Shown: one piece after another, positions 17,412-26,092 of the stretch | Position numbering within the stretch: the first letter of the stretch is position 1 | How the letters are laid out: each line of letters starts with the position of its first letter | Translations under genes and position numbers: made by a program | Notes under the pieces: model-generated | Told to the model about the DNA's origin: nothing | Databases searched by the model: none | Seen by the model: only the letters and a program-made list of their open reading frames with translations | NCBI RefSeq assembly: GCF_001544755.2 | Contig: NZ_FCOF02000003.1 | Coordinates: 1 to 64,000, forward strand | Direction: 5' to 3' | Length of the DNA stretch: 64,000 bases | From: Caballeronia catudaia | GTDB lineage: Bacteria > Pseudomonadota > Gammaproteobacteria > Burkholderiales > Burkholderiaceae

Positions 17412-18052
17412 ACGCGGATTCGCGCCGGCCCGCCTCGCGCCCCGACGAGGGCGACCCGGCCCACCTCGTGCTCGACGTGCGCGCGCTGCCGAGCTTCGCC
17501 TTCAGTCATCGCAGCCTGATGTGGTGGAGCACGTTCGGGCTGATGCTCATCGAAGGCACCGTGTTCGCCATCGCGGTGATGATGTACTTCTACCTGCGCA
17601 CGCGCGCCCCGAGCTGGCCGATGGCCGCGGACGCGCCCGGTCTCTTCTGGGGCACGCTCAACAGCGTCGTGCTGCTCGCGAGCCTCTTGCCGAATCAGCT
17701 CGCGAAGCGCGCGGCCGAGCGCGGCGACCGTGCGAGAGCGGCGCTGTGGCTGTCCGTCTGCCTCGTGGCGTCGGTCGCGTTTCTCGTGATACGCGGGTTC
17801 GAATTCGCGTCGCTCAACGTGAGCTGGTACACGAATGCGTACGGCTCTGTCGTGTGGCTGCTGCTAGGGCTGCATACGACGCATCTGATCACCGATACCG
17901 TCGATACCGCCGTGCTCGCCGTGCTGCTCTTTACGGGGCCGTTCGAAGGCAAGCGTCTCGTCGATGTCAGCGAGAACGCGTTGTACTGGTATTTCGTCGT
18001 GTTGAGCTGGTTGCCGATCTACGGCGTCATCTACTGGGCGGCGCGACTATGA
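17408..18052 (+). CDS. ctaE: Cytochrome c oxidase subunit III
   Basis: A 214-residue, five-helix subunit III with typical segments: MWWSTFGLMLIEGTVFAIAVMMYFYLR at the start, GLHTTHLITD and the C-terminal ENALYWYFVVLSWLPIYGVIYW. It is coupled to ctaD by a 4-bp overlap. Subunit III stabilises the oxidase and helps supply protons. Confidence 0.93.
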   Translation: MNADSRRPASRPDEGDPAHLVLDVRALPSFAFSHRSLMWWSTFGLMLIEGTVFAIAVMMYFYLRTRAPSWPMAADAPGLFWGTLNSVVLLASLLPNQLAKRAAERGDRARAALWLSVCLVASVAFLVIRGFEFASLNVSWYTNAYGSVVWLLLGLHTTHLITDTVDTAVLAVLLFTGPFEGKRLVDVSENALYWYFVVLSWLPIYGVIYWAARL

Positions 18053-18384
18053 AAACCTGGCTTGCGCTGCTCGGCGCGCCTTCCATCGTGCTCGGCTGTC
18101 TCAGCGTGAACTACGCGCTGGTGACACCGGCCTGTTTTCTCGGCGGCCACGCATTGCTCGACGGCGTGAGCGCCGTGAGCCTGATCGTCTGCGTGGCGGC
18201 GACCCTGCTCGCATGGCACCGCTGGCGCGACGCACGCCGCGCGCACGCCCTGCCGACGCCCGATGCCGGCAGCCGCCCCGCGCGCGCGGGCTTCATCGCG
18301 GCGGTGGCGGCGGGTGTCGGCGCGCTGTCCGTGTTGTCCGTGATCGCAATTTCGATACCGCAATGGCTACTGTCCGCCTGCTGA
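18049..18384 (+). CDS. Small membrane protein of the oxidase operon
   Basis: A 111-residue protein with three hydrophobic segments (about residues 3-22, 38-58 and 82-106). Its start overlaps the ctaE stop by four bases and its end overlaps the ctaG start by 22 bases, so it is translated with the oxidase. Three-helix proteins of this kind occur in proteobacterial caa3 operons, sometimes called cytochrome oxidase subunit IV-like, but no motif identifies it. A role in assembly or as an accessory subunit is an inference from position. Confidence 0.75.
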   Translation: MKTWLALLGAPSIVLGCLSVNYALVTPACFLGGHALLDGVSAVSLIVCVAATLLAWHRWRDARRAHALPTPDAGSRPARAGFIAAVAAGVGALSVLSVIAISIPQWLLSAC

Positions 18385-19277
18385 TATTCGCCGCTGTCTT
18401 CGCCTGGGCCGATGCGCACGCGCACGTGGCAGCATCGACCGCCGCACATACTTCGCCGCTCGCGTGGACGTTCGAGCCGTGGGTCGTCGTCGCGCTCGCG
18501 GTGAGTCTCGCGCTCTACGTCGCGGGATACTGGCGCTTGCGCACGCGCGGCGCTCAAGGCCGCAAGCGACGCGCCGCGCGGCTCGCGGCGTTCGGCATCG
18601 GCTGGATCACGCTTGGCGTCGCGCTCGTGTCGCCGCTGCATGCGCTGAGCGAATGGCTCTTTTCGGCGCATATGCTGCAGCACGAGCTTTTCATGCTCGT
18701 GGCCGCGCCGCTGCTCGTCATCGGCCGTCCGCTCGCGGTGTGGCTATGGGCGTTTCCTGCGAGCGCGAGAACGCGCCTCGGCGCGGCGGCGCGATCTCGC
18801 TGGATCAAACTGCCGTGGCGATGGCTCACGCTGCCCGCCGTCGCCTGGACGCTGCATGCCGCCGCGCTCTGGTGCTGGCACGCACCGCGTTTCTTCGAGG
18901 CCGCGCTCGCGCGCCCCGGCATCCACACGCTTCAGCATGCGAGCTTTCTCGCGAGCGCGCTGCTGTTCTGGTGGACGGTGTTCGGCCGTGCATCGGATGC
19001 GCAAGGTTCGTCGAACGCGCACGCGATGCTTTCGCTCTTCACGACGATGGTTCATACCGGCGCGCTCGGCGCATTGCTCACGCTCGCGCCGGGCGTCTGG
19101 TATCCGTCGTGCATCGAAACGACGCTCGCGCTCGGTTCCGATCCGCTACAGGATCAGCAACTCGGCGGACTCGTGATGTGGGTGCCGGGCGGACTCGCGT
19201 ATCTCGTGGGCGGCTTGCTCGTCGGGGCGCGCTGGCTCGCGCGGCGTCCGCAGCGCATCGGGAGCACCGTGCGATGA
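18363..19277 (+). CDS. ctaG: Cytochrome c oxidase assembly protein CtaG, caa3 type
   Basis: A 304-residue membrane protein with an N-terminal signal-like segment, seven further hydrophobic helices and the CtaG_2 family motifs: HMLQHELFMLVAAPLLVIGRP, WHAPRFFEAAL and LQHASFLASALLFWW, with conserved histidines thought to handle copper for the CuB/CuA sites. ATG 18363 overlaps the preceding gene and is preferred over upstream in-frame codons. It sits in its normal place at the end of the oxidase structural genes. Confidence 0.88.
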   Translation: MATVRLLIFAAVFAWADAHAHVAASTAAHTSPLAWTFEPWVVVALAVSLALYVAGYWRLRTRGAQGRKRRAARLAAFGIGWITLGVALVSPLHALSEWLFSAHMLQHELFMLVAAPLLVIGRPLAVWLWAFPASARTRLGAAARSRWIKLPWRWLTLPAVAWTLHAAALWCWHAPRFFEAALARPGIHTLQHASFLASALLFWWTVFGRASDAQGSSNAHAMLSLFTTMVHTGALGALLTLAPGVWYPSCIETTLALGSDPLQDQQLGGLVMWVPGGLAYLVGGLLVGARWLARRPQRIGSTVR

Positions 19278-20548
19278 CCACGATTCTTTCACGCCTTCCC
19301 CGCCTCATGCTCGCGCTGCTCATACCGTCCGCGGTGATGGCGCAGCCGCCCGAGCTCATCGCGCGCGGGGCCTATCTCGCGAAAGCGGCGGACTGCGCGG
19401 GCTGCCATACCGCGCCGCGCAATGGCGCGCCCTATGCAGGCGGCCTTGAGATGACATCGCCGTTCGGCACCATCGTCAGCAGCAACATCACGCCGGACCG
19501 CGAGACCGGCATCGGCGCATACAGCTATGAGGATTTCGCGAAGGCGCTTCGCGAGGGCGTCAGGCGCGACGGCAAGGGGCTGTATCCCGCGATGCCGTAT
19601 CCCGCCTTCGTGAAAATCACCGACGACGACATGCACGCGCTCTACGCCTACATGATGCACGGCGTGCCGGCCGTGAAGCATCGGCCGCCGGAAACGAAGG
19701 TGCCGTTTCCGTTCAATCAGCGCTGGGTTTTACCGCTCTGGCGCATGGCCTTCGCGCCGAAAGACCCGTTCACGCCGCAGCCCGGCCGCGACGCCCTGTG
19801 GAATCGCGGCGCGTACCTCGTGCAGTCGACGGGACATTGCGGGTCGTGCCATACGCCGCGCGGCATGGCCTATCAGGAGCGCGGCTACAACGAGTCATCG
19901 AAGACGTTTCTTGCTGGCGGCGTCAACGACAACTGGTTCGCGCCGAACCTGCGCGCGGACATGGGCTCGGGACTCGGCCGCATTTCCACCGACGATCTCG
20001 CCGCGTTTCTCAAGACAGGCCACGGCGCGGGGATCGTGGCCTATGGCAGCATGGTCCAGACCATCGAGGACAGCCTGCAATATCTGAGCGATGACGATGC
20101 GCGCGCGATCGCCGTCTATCTGAAGACGCTGCCCGCGACGGGCGCGGCCGACGGCGGGTTCGATCCCGAACTCACACGAAGCGGCCGCCTGAAGACGCGC
20201 GGCCCCGATGTGCCACCGGAGCAAGGCGCGGCGGTGTACGCGGGGTTCTGCGCGCAGTGCCACCGCGATGACGGCAAGGGCGTGCCGAAGGCGTTTCCCG
20301 CCCTCGCGGGCAACCCGTCGATCATCGGCGAGGACACGACTTCGCTGATCCGGCTCGTCGTCGAAGGCGGCAACAGTCCCGCGACGATCCACGGTCCCGC
20401 CCGTCAGCCGATGCCCGCCTTCGCCGGCCGTCTGACCGATCAGCAGATCGCGCAAGTGCTGACTTACGTGCGCGCGTCATGGGGCAACGACGCGCGCCCC
20501 ATCACGGCGAACGACGTCGGGTCGCTGCGCAGCAAACTGCACAAATGA
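19274..20548 (+). CDS. Tri-heme cytochrome c (alcohol-dehydrogenase cytochrome subunit type)
   Basis: A 424-residue periplasmic protein with a Sec signal (cleavage near VMAQ, residue 23) and three c-type heme motifs: CAGCH (41-45), CGSCH (189-193) and CAQCH (326-330). Size and spacing match membrane-bound alcohol, gluconate or aldose dehydrogenase cytochrome subunits. No dehydrogenase subunit is adjacent. The gene overlaps ctaG by four bases, which suggests that it feeds electrons to this oxidase. Confidence 0.88.
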   Translation: MTTILSRLPRLMLALLIPSAVMAQPPELIARGAYLAKAADCAGCHTAPRNGAPYAGGLEMTSPFGTIVSSNITPDRETGIGAYSYEDFAKALREGVRRDGKGLYPAMPYPAFVKITDDDMHALYAYMMHGVPAVKHRPPETKVPFPFNQRWVLPLWRMAFAPKDPFTPQPGRDALWNRGAYLVQSTGHCGSCHTPRGMAYQERGYNESSKTFLAGGVNDNWFAPNLRADMGSGLGRISTDDLAAFLKTGHGAGIVAYGSMVQTIEDSLQYLSDDDARAIAVYLKTLPATGAADGGFDPELTRSGRLKTRGPDVPPEQGAAVYAGFCAQCHRDDGKGVPKAFPALAGNPSIIGEDTTSLIRLVVEGGNSPATIHGPARQPMPAFAGRLTDQQIAQVLTYVRASWGNDARPITANDVGSLRSKLHK

Positions 20549-20549
20549 A

Positions 20550-20723
20550 TCAGGGTGCTTCTCCGCCCGGCGCTTCGAGATCGGGCGTATCGCGCAATGG
20601 ATTTTGATCCGGCTGGAAATCCGTGTTCTCGGGCAGCGTTTCCGGCGTGCGCGCAGGCGGCGTGCCGCGCGCGAGTTCTTCCTGCTGCGGATCGGCCTGG
20701 GGCGGCTTGTTCGTGTCGGGCAT
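20550..20723 (-). CDS. Small acidic/proline-rich protein of unknown function
   Basis: A 57-residue ORF from ATG 20721-20723, preceded by GGAAACC. It encodes a hydrophilic, proline-rich, probably disordered protein (begins MPDTNKPPQADPQQEELARG, ends DLEAPGGEAP). It lacks a membrane segment or signal. It lies at the end of the minus-strand train from the PSD and PncC genes and converges on the cytochrome gene. Codon use looks like that of its neighbours, but no family is recognised. Confidence 0.5.
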   Translation of the reverse strand: MPDTNKPPQADPQQEELARGTPPARTPETLPENTDFQPDQNPLRDTPDLEAPGGEAP

Positions 20724-20781
20724 CACGGTTTCCTCCGATGGGTTCGCGCATCGGTATCAGCATTGCCCGTGCCGCGCAGGA

Positions 20782-21282
20782 TCAACGCGTCGATCGCTGG
20801 TCGAAGTAATGCTCGACGCGCGACAACGCATACAACGCGGCGGCGCGCCGGACATCGTTGCGCTCGCCTTCGAATTTTTTCGTCTCGCTGAACGTGACGA
20901 TGCCGCCATCGCGGGACCGGTACGCCCAAGCGAAACATTGCGTGCCGGCGGGCGGCCCGCCTTCGGGCGCGGCATCGGCGACGCCGGTGTTCGATACCGC
21001 CACATCCGCGCTACACGCTTCCTGTTGCAGCGCGCCCTCGGCCATTTCACGCGCGACGGGTTCGCTCGTCAAACCGTGCGCTTTCATGGTGTCCTCGTGC
21101 ACGCCGAGAAAACCCGCCTTGCCCTCCGGCGAATACGTGACGAAGCCGACATCGAGACACGCCCCACTGCCCGGTACCGACGAAATCAGCGACGCGATGA
21201 ACCCCGCCGTGCAGGATTCGGCCGTCGCGAGCTTGAGGCCGCGCGAACTGAGAAACGAAACGACTTGCCTGGGAATATCCAT
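20782..21282 (-). CDS. pncC: CinA C-terminal-domain protein (PncC-like NMN amidohydrolase)
   Basis: A 166-residue stand-alone CinA C-terminal domain with the signature TAESCTAGFIASLISSVPGSG, then NTGVADAAPEGGPPAGTQCFAW in place of the usual G-x-AGP-GG-x-KPVG. Family members hydrolyse nicotinamide mononucleotide in pyridine-nucleotide salvage. The departure from the consensus second motif leaves the activity uncertain. ATG 21282 lies 20 bases after the PSD-family stop, so the two may share a transcript. Confidence 0.78.
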   Translation of the reverse strand: MDIPRQVVSFLSSRGLKLATAESCTAGFIASLISSVPGSGACLDVGFVTYSPEGKAGFLGVHEDTMKAHGLTSEPVAREMAEGALQQEACSADVAVSNTGVADAAPEGGPPAGTQCFAWAYRSRDGGIVTFSETKKFEGERNDVRRAAALYALSRVEHYFDQRSTR

Positions 21283-21301
21283 GTGCCTCTCCTTCCCTGC
21301 G

Positions 21302-22534
21302 CTAGCGTGCCGTGCAGAGGTGCGCGTTGACGTGCACGGGCGGAGCATCGTCTTCGAACGGCGGCTGACGCTCGAAACGTTCGATGACGCCGGGCCTGAA
21401 GATCAGACAGTACGTGGACCCGCCGTACTGAAAGTAGCCGAGCTCGTCGCCCTTGCGCACGCGCTGGCCTGGCAGCGCCTCGATCATGCACGACGACACT
21501 TCAGCCATGCCGACGAAGACGCACGCGACTTCGCCGATGGCCCGATCGTCGCAATCGATGACGATCACCGCGCGCGCGGCGACCGCGCTGATATAGCCTT
21601 GCGAATCGTTCAGGCTGCTCGGGTCTTCGCCTTCCGACTCGGCATCCGAGTAATACGTGCCGTCGACGAGATACGCCTTCGTGATTGTCCCGCTCACGGG
21701 CGCATGCCAGCGGTGATAGAAAAACGCGCTCAGATAGGCCTGATACACCGTCCCGCCGACGAATCGCCTTGCGAGTTGCGCTTCCTTCGCGGTGAACATC
21801 TCGAGCAGCGAATAGGGCTGCGACTTTATCCAGAACGAGTCCTGAAGCTGCACGTCGTCCTGGACGTTATACGGCGACGCCTCGCACGCGCTGACGATGA
21901 TCTTGTCGTCGGCCGGCTGCGCGACCGGACGCGCATCCGGCTTGAATTCGCGCGTGAAGAAATGATTCCACGAAGCGAATCCCCAATAGGGCTTCTGCGG
22001 ATCGCAGAGAAATTGATCGAGACCGATCTTCTCATCCGCTTTTTTGCTGAACCAGCCGTTCGGTAAATCGGTCGTCAGATAGGTGCGCGAATACGGTCCG
22101 CTCAAAAATCCGGACCACACGTTCAGCACTTTTTTCAGATGCGCATTGAACGCCGGGTCGCGAAACAGCGCGTAGCCCGATGGCATGACCATCGGCCAGT
22201 CGAGCAACGCGTTGATGGGGCAGTGAATCAGGCTCGATTCGCTGAAAGGCGGCGCGTAGGTCAGCATCGCATCGAGCAGGACGATGAACTCATCGATGCT
22301 CGCATAACCCAGCGTATGGCCGGCTTCGTGCGCCTGCCGGATCGCGCGCGCGAAGTCCATGCGCACGACAGGATCGTCGCGGATGAACGCCGCCATCTCC
22401 TCGACGACGCCGTTCATCTTCGCTACTTTCGCGCGCTGGCGCGCATGTTCCGCGAAGGTCTCGCGGAAGCGGGCGATTACATGTTCTTCACGCGGAAGCC
22501 ACTCGCCGAGGCGGCGGCGCTCGTCTGTCGCCAT
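21302..22534 (-). CDS. Phosphatidylserine decarboxylase-family protein
   Basis: A 410-residue protein. An N-terminal PSDC-type helical domain (about residues 30-170) is followed by a PSD-family decarboxylase domain (WNHFFTREFKPDARPV, YHRWHAPVSGTI) with the self-cleavage serine in YFQYGGSTYC. Housekeeping phosphatidylserine decarboxylases are shorter, membrane-bound and lack this N-terminal domain. This architecture is shared with fungal amino-acid decarboxylases such as PsiD, so an amino-acid substrate is plausible. It lies downstream of a sugar-acid transporter and may be in that operon. Confidence 0.78.
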   Translation of the reverse strand: MATDERRRLGEWLPREEHVIARFRETFAEHARQRAKVAKMNGVVEEMAAFIRDDPVVRMDFARAIRQAHEAGHTLGYASIDEFIVLLDAMLTYAPPFSESSLIHCPINALLDWPMVMPSGYALFRDPAFNAHLKKVLNVWSGFLSGPYSRTYLTTDLPNGWFSKKADEKIGLDQFLCDPQKPYWGFASWNHFFTREFKPDARPVAQPADDKIIVSACEASPYNVQDDVQLQDSFWIKSQPYSLLEMFTAKEAQLARRFVGGTVYQAYLSAFFYHRWHAPVSGTITKAYLVDGTYYSDAESEGEDPSSLNDSQGYISAVAARAVIVIDCDDRAIGEVACVFVGMAEVSSCMIEALPGQRVRKGDELGYFQYGGSTYCLIFRPGVIERFERQPPFEDDAPPVHVNAHLCTAR

Positions 22535-22588
22535 GTCATCTCCGATCGGTACGCTGATCGAAGACGTTCAGCAGTTTGTATGCCTCCC

Positions 22589-23905
22589 TTACTTCTGCAC
22601 GCCCGCCCGCAGCCCCGCCGCGCCGCGTCCTTCCTTCGGCGCCATGCGTGCGAGAAACACCACGCCGGCCGCCAGCACCGACATCGCCGCGAGCCCGGTC
22701 AGCCCGCCCGTGATCGAACCGGTCTTCTGCTCGAGAAAGCCGAAGGTCGCCGGCGCGACAAAGCCGCCGAGATTGCCGATCGAGTTGATGAGCGCGAGCA
22801 CGGGCGCCGCGATGCGGGCATCGAGATAGCCTTGCGGAATCGGCCAGAACAGTGATGACGCCGCCTTGAAGCCGATCGCCGCAAAGCAGATCGCGATGAA
22901 CGAGGACACCGGGCCGCCGAGCCCCGCCGCATACATGCCGCCCGCCGCGATCAGCAGCACGCACGCAACCCACGCCTGCTGGAACTTGAAGCGCGCCGCG
23001 AGCGCCGCGAAAAGATACATCGCGACGATGGAAATGAGCCACGGAATCGAGTTGAAGAGCCCGACCTGGAAGTCGTTCAGGTGCCCCATCTTGCGGATGA
23101 TGCTAGGCAGCCAGAACGTCGCGCCGTAGATCGTCAGCGAGACCGAGAAATAGATCAGGCAGAAGATCAGGATTTGCGGATCGCGCAACAGACTCCACGA
23201 CGACGGCTTCTTCACATGCGCGGCATCGCGGCGGCGCTGCTCGTCTTCGATTTCGCCGACGATCGCTTCCTGCTCGTCGCGCGTGAGCCACTTCGCATCG
23301 CGCGGTTTCGAGTCGAGCCAGAACCACACGAAACCCGCGAGCACGACCGACGCGAGACCTTCGATGATGAACATCCACTGCCAGCCGTGCAGGCCCGCGC
23401 CCTGGATCAGCATCAGCCCGCCCGAGATCGGGCCGGAGAACACCGACGCGAGCGCCGAGCCGCTCAGGAAGACGGCCATTGCCTTGCCGCGTTGATCGCG
23501 CGGCAGCCATTGCGTGAAATAGAACACGACGCCCGGGAAGAAGCCTGCTTCGGCTGCGCCGAGCAAAAGACGCATCGCGTAGAACGAGGTTTCGCCTTGC
23601 ACGAACGCCATGCCCGTCGCGGCGAGTCCCCACGTGATCATGATGCGCGTGAGCCACGCCTTCGCGCCGAAGCGCTGCATCAGCATGTTCGACGGCACTT
23701 CGAACACCGCGTAGCTCACGAAGAAGAGCCCCGCGCCGAGCCCGTAGGCCGCGGCGCCGATGCCCAGATCGGCGCTCAGATGCTGACGCACGAAACCGAT
23801 GTTCACCCGGTCGATGTAATTGACGATGAACATCACGACGAAAAGCGGCAGCACGTGCCACTTGATCTTGCGAACGGCGCTCGACAGCGCGCTGGAACTG
23901 CTCAT
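22589..23905 (-). CDS. MFS transporter, anion:cation symporter family (sugar-acid type)
   Basis: A 438-residue, twelve-helix MFS protein of the ACS family. It has the first-helix motif NYIDRVNIG, the loop RFGAKAWLTRIMITWG, and GAAEAGFFPGVVFYFTQWLP in helix 4-5. Relatives import glucarate, galactarate, tartrate or phthalate with protons. ATG 23905 is 44 bases downstream of the enolase-family gene stop, so it is presumably co-transcribed and supplies that enzyme's substrate. Confidence 0.85.
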   Translation of the reverse strand: MSSSSALSSAVRKIKWHVLPLFVVMFIVNYIDRVNIGFVRQHLSADLGIGAAAYGLGAGLFFVSYAVFEVPSNMLMQRFGAKAWLTRIMITWGLAATGMAFVQGETSFYAMRLLLGAAEAGFFPGVVFYFTQWLPRDQRGKAMAVFLSGSALASVFSGPISGGLMLIQGAGLHGWQWMFIIEGLASVVLAGFVWFWLDSKPRDAKWLTRDEQEAIVGEIEDEQRRRDAAHVKKPSSWSLLRDPQILIFCLIYFSVSLTIYGATFWLPSIIRKMGHLNDFQVGLFNSIPWLISIVAMYLFAALAARFKFQQAWVACVLLIAAGGMYAAGLGGPVSSFIAICFAAIGFKAASSLFWPIPQGYLDARIAAPVLALINSIGNLGGFVAPATFGFLEQKTGSITGGLTGLAAMSVLAAGVVFLARMAPKEGRGAAGLRAGVQK

Positions 23906-23949
23906 GAGGTGTCTCCTGGATGGGCGCTGCGAACGCTTTTTTTTCGGAA

Positions 23950-25224
23950 TCAGAAGCGCGGATTCTTGCCGTTGAACTCCGGCTGATACTTGCGCATCTG
24001 CGAGAGATCGTCGCGATTGCGCACGCCGCAGGTCCTGTACTGCTCGTGCAGTTCGGCGAGCTTCTCGCGATCGAGCTCGACACCCAGACCCGGCGTCGTC
24101 GGCACGCGAACGGAGCCGTTGTCGAACTTCACACGGCCGCCCTTGATGACTTCCTCTTCCTGCCACGGGTAGTGCGTGTCGCACGCGTACGTGAGGTTCG
24201 GGACGCTCGCCGCGACATGCGTCATCGCCATCAGGCTGATGCCCAGATGCGAGTTCGAATGCATCGACATGCCGAAGCCCCAAAGCTTCGCCATGCGCGC
24301 GAGCGTCTGCGTGGCGCGCAGACCGCCCCAGTAGTGATGATCCGAGAGCAGCACCTTGATCGAGCCCATGTTGCAGCCGCGGCGGAAGTCATCCATCGTC
24401 GTGATGACCATGTTGGTCGCGAGCGGCAGCTTCGTATGCTTCTGCAGCTCGGCCATGCCTTCGAGGCCGGGGCACGGATCTTCGTAGTATTCGAGGATTT
24501 CGTCGAGCTCGGGCGCGGCCTTGATGCTCGTTTCGAGCGTCCAGTTCGCATTGGGATCGAGACGCAGCGGCATGCCGGGGAACGCCTTCGAAAGCGCCTT
24601 CATGCACGCGATTTCATGCGCGGGCTCGAACACGCCGCCCTTCAGCTTGATGCTCTGAAAACCGTACAGGTCGATCATGCGCTGCGCCTGAGCGACGATC
24701 TGCTCCGGGCTGATGCCCTCGCCCCACGCATCCGGCGCGTACGGCTTGTCGATGTGCTCCGCGTACTTGAAGAACAGATACGCGCTGTACGGCACGGCGT
24801 CGCGGACCTTGCCGCCCAGCAGATCGACGACCGGCGCGCCGATGATCTGGCCTTGCAGATCGAGCATCGCCACTTCGAGCGTGCTGATGACCTTCGGCGC
24901 GTTCTTCGCCGCATGCGAACCGGGCGCCAGTTCGAACTCGACCGCGCCGGGCGTCGCCTTGATCGTCGCGCGCACGCGCTCTTCCATCTGGTTCAGGGCG
25001 AACGGCGACAGGCCGATCACGAGATCCTTCGCCTGATCGAGCACGCGCAGCATCGGCTCGTCGCCATACGTTTCCGAAATGCCGACGCGCCCGTCGCTCG
25101 TCTCCAGCTCGACGATCGCGCGCAGCGCCCACGGCTCGTGGATGCCCGCGGCGTTGAGCAACGGGCCGTCGCGAAAGGCGATCGGGGTGACTCGAACCTG
25201 CGTGATGGCGATATCGCGAGACAT
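23950..25224 (-). CDS. Glucarate dehydratase-like enolase-superfamily enzyme
   Basis: A 424-residue mandelate-racemase/enolase-type protein. The catalytic lysine is in SIKLKGGVF, metal ligands lie in RLDPNANW, YEDPCPG and TNMV, and the catalytic His pair in LLSDHHYWGG and SMHSNSHLGISL matches the glucarate dehydratase (GudD) subgroup. The product would be 5-keto-4-deoxyglucarate. The start MSRDIAITQ at 25224 is preferred over the upstream in-frame codon. The GntR regulator is divergent and a shared palindrome lies between the genes. The exact diacid (glucarate, galactarate or other) is not settled. Confidence 0.82.
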   Translation of the reverse strand: MSRDIAITQVRVTPIAFRDGPLLNAAGIHEPWALRAIVELETSDGRVGISETYGDEPMLRVLDQAKDLVIGLSPFALNQMEERVRATIKATPGAVEFELAPGSHAAKNAPKVISTLEVAMLDLQGQIIGAPVVDLLGGKVRDAVPYSAYLFFKYAEHIDKPYAPDAWGEGISPEQIVAQAQRMIDLYGFQSIKLKGGVFEPAHEIACMKALSKAFPGMPLRLDPNANWTLETSIKAAPELDEILEYYEDPCPGLEGMAELQKHTKLPLATNMVITTMDDFRRGCNMGSIKVLLSDHHYWGGLRATQTLARMAKLWGFGMSMHSNSHLGISLMAMTHVAASVPNLTYACDTHYPWQEEEVIKGGRVKFDNGSVRVPTTPGLGVELDREKLAELHEQYRTCGVRNRDDLSQMRKYQPEFNGKNPRF

Positions 25225-25265
25225 GTCGGCGTTCCGGAAATTAACAGGAGTGGCCGAATCGTAAA

Positions 25266-25283
25266 GCACTAATACATTAGTGC
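25266..25283. promoter_or_regulatory. Palindromic operator between the glucarate operon and gntR
   Basis: GCACTAAT-AC-ATTAGTGC is a perfect 8-bp inverted repeat, 42 bases before the glucarate-dehydratase start. A related half-site TACTAATG lies at 25345-25352, before the divergent GntR gene. GntR/FadR-family proteins bind such short AT-rich palindromes, so this is the likely autoregulatory operator. Confidence 0.6.
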
Positions 25284-25380
25284 GTCAGTCGGGTTAACGC
25301 GGATTCGCGCCAGGCTTACCCATCGGGCGAGAGCGCGGCTATAGTACTAATGTTTCAGTCGCCCTCCGTTCGCGCTCAAT

Positions 25381-26085
25381 ATGAATAACGCCGCTTCTTC
25401 CGCCTCGGCTCATCGCCTCGACCGGTCCCGCCACGCCGCGCCGCAAGTGTTCGAGCGGCTGCGTGAAATGATTCTGTCGCTCGAACTGGAACCGGGCACG
25501 GTGCTGTCGCGCAGCGAACTCGCAACGCGCTACGGCCTGAGCCAGACGCCCGTGCGCGACGCGCTGATGAAGCTCGGCGAGGAAGGTCTCGTCGATATCT
25601 TTCCACAGCACGCCACTGTCGTGAGCCAGATCAGCGTGGCCTCGGCGATGCAGGCGCACTTTCTGCGCCGCTCGATTGAACTCGAAGTCGTGCGTACGCT
25701 GGCGCGGGAACACAAGGCGTCGCTGATAGCGCGATTGCGCGCGACGATCGCTGAACAAATGGAATGGCTCGATCCGGAAAACGTCGAACAGTTTTCAGCG
25801 CTCGATCAGGCGTTTCACCGGCAAATGTACGAGGCCGCGGGTGTGCCGCAATTGTGGGATCTGGTGCGCAGACTGAGTGGCCATATCGACCGGCTGCGGC
25901 GTCTGCATCTGCCGGTCGAGGGCAAGACGATGGCCGTCGTGCGCGATCACACCGAAATCGTCGATGCCATCGAAAAAGGCGATATCGAAGCCGCCGATGC
26001 CGCGTTGCGCAAGCATCTTTCCGGAACGCTGAGTCAGGTGGACGAGATTCGCACCCGCCACCCGACGTTCGTCACCGATCATTGA
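25381..26085 (+). CDS. GntR-family regulator, FCD subfamily
   Basis: A 234-residue regulator. The N-terminal winged helix (about residues 20-88) contains the recognition helix SRSELATRYGLSQTPVRDALMKLGEEGLV, and a helical FCD effector domain follows, with metal/ligand residues in LDQAFHRQMYEAAG and RDHTEIVDAIEKGD. It is divergent from the glucarate-dehydratase/MFS operon, and the palindrome between them supports control of that operon. A sugar diacid or its breakdown product is the expected effector. Confidence 0.88.
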   Translation: MNNAASSASAHRLDRSRHAAPQVFERLREMILSLELEPGTVLSRSELATRYGLSQTPVRDALMKLGEEGLVDIFPQHATVVSQISVASAMQAHFLRRSIELEVVRTLAREHKASLIARLRATIAEQMEWLDPENVEQFSALDQAFHRQMYEAAGVPQLWDLVRRLSGHIDRLRRLHLPVEGKTMAVVRDHTEIVDAIEKGDIEAADAALRKHLSGTLSQVDEIRTRHPTFVTDH

Positions 26086-26092
26086 GCTACGT

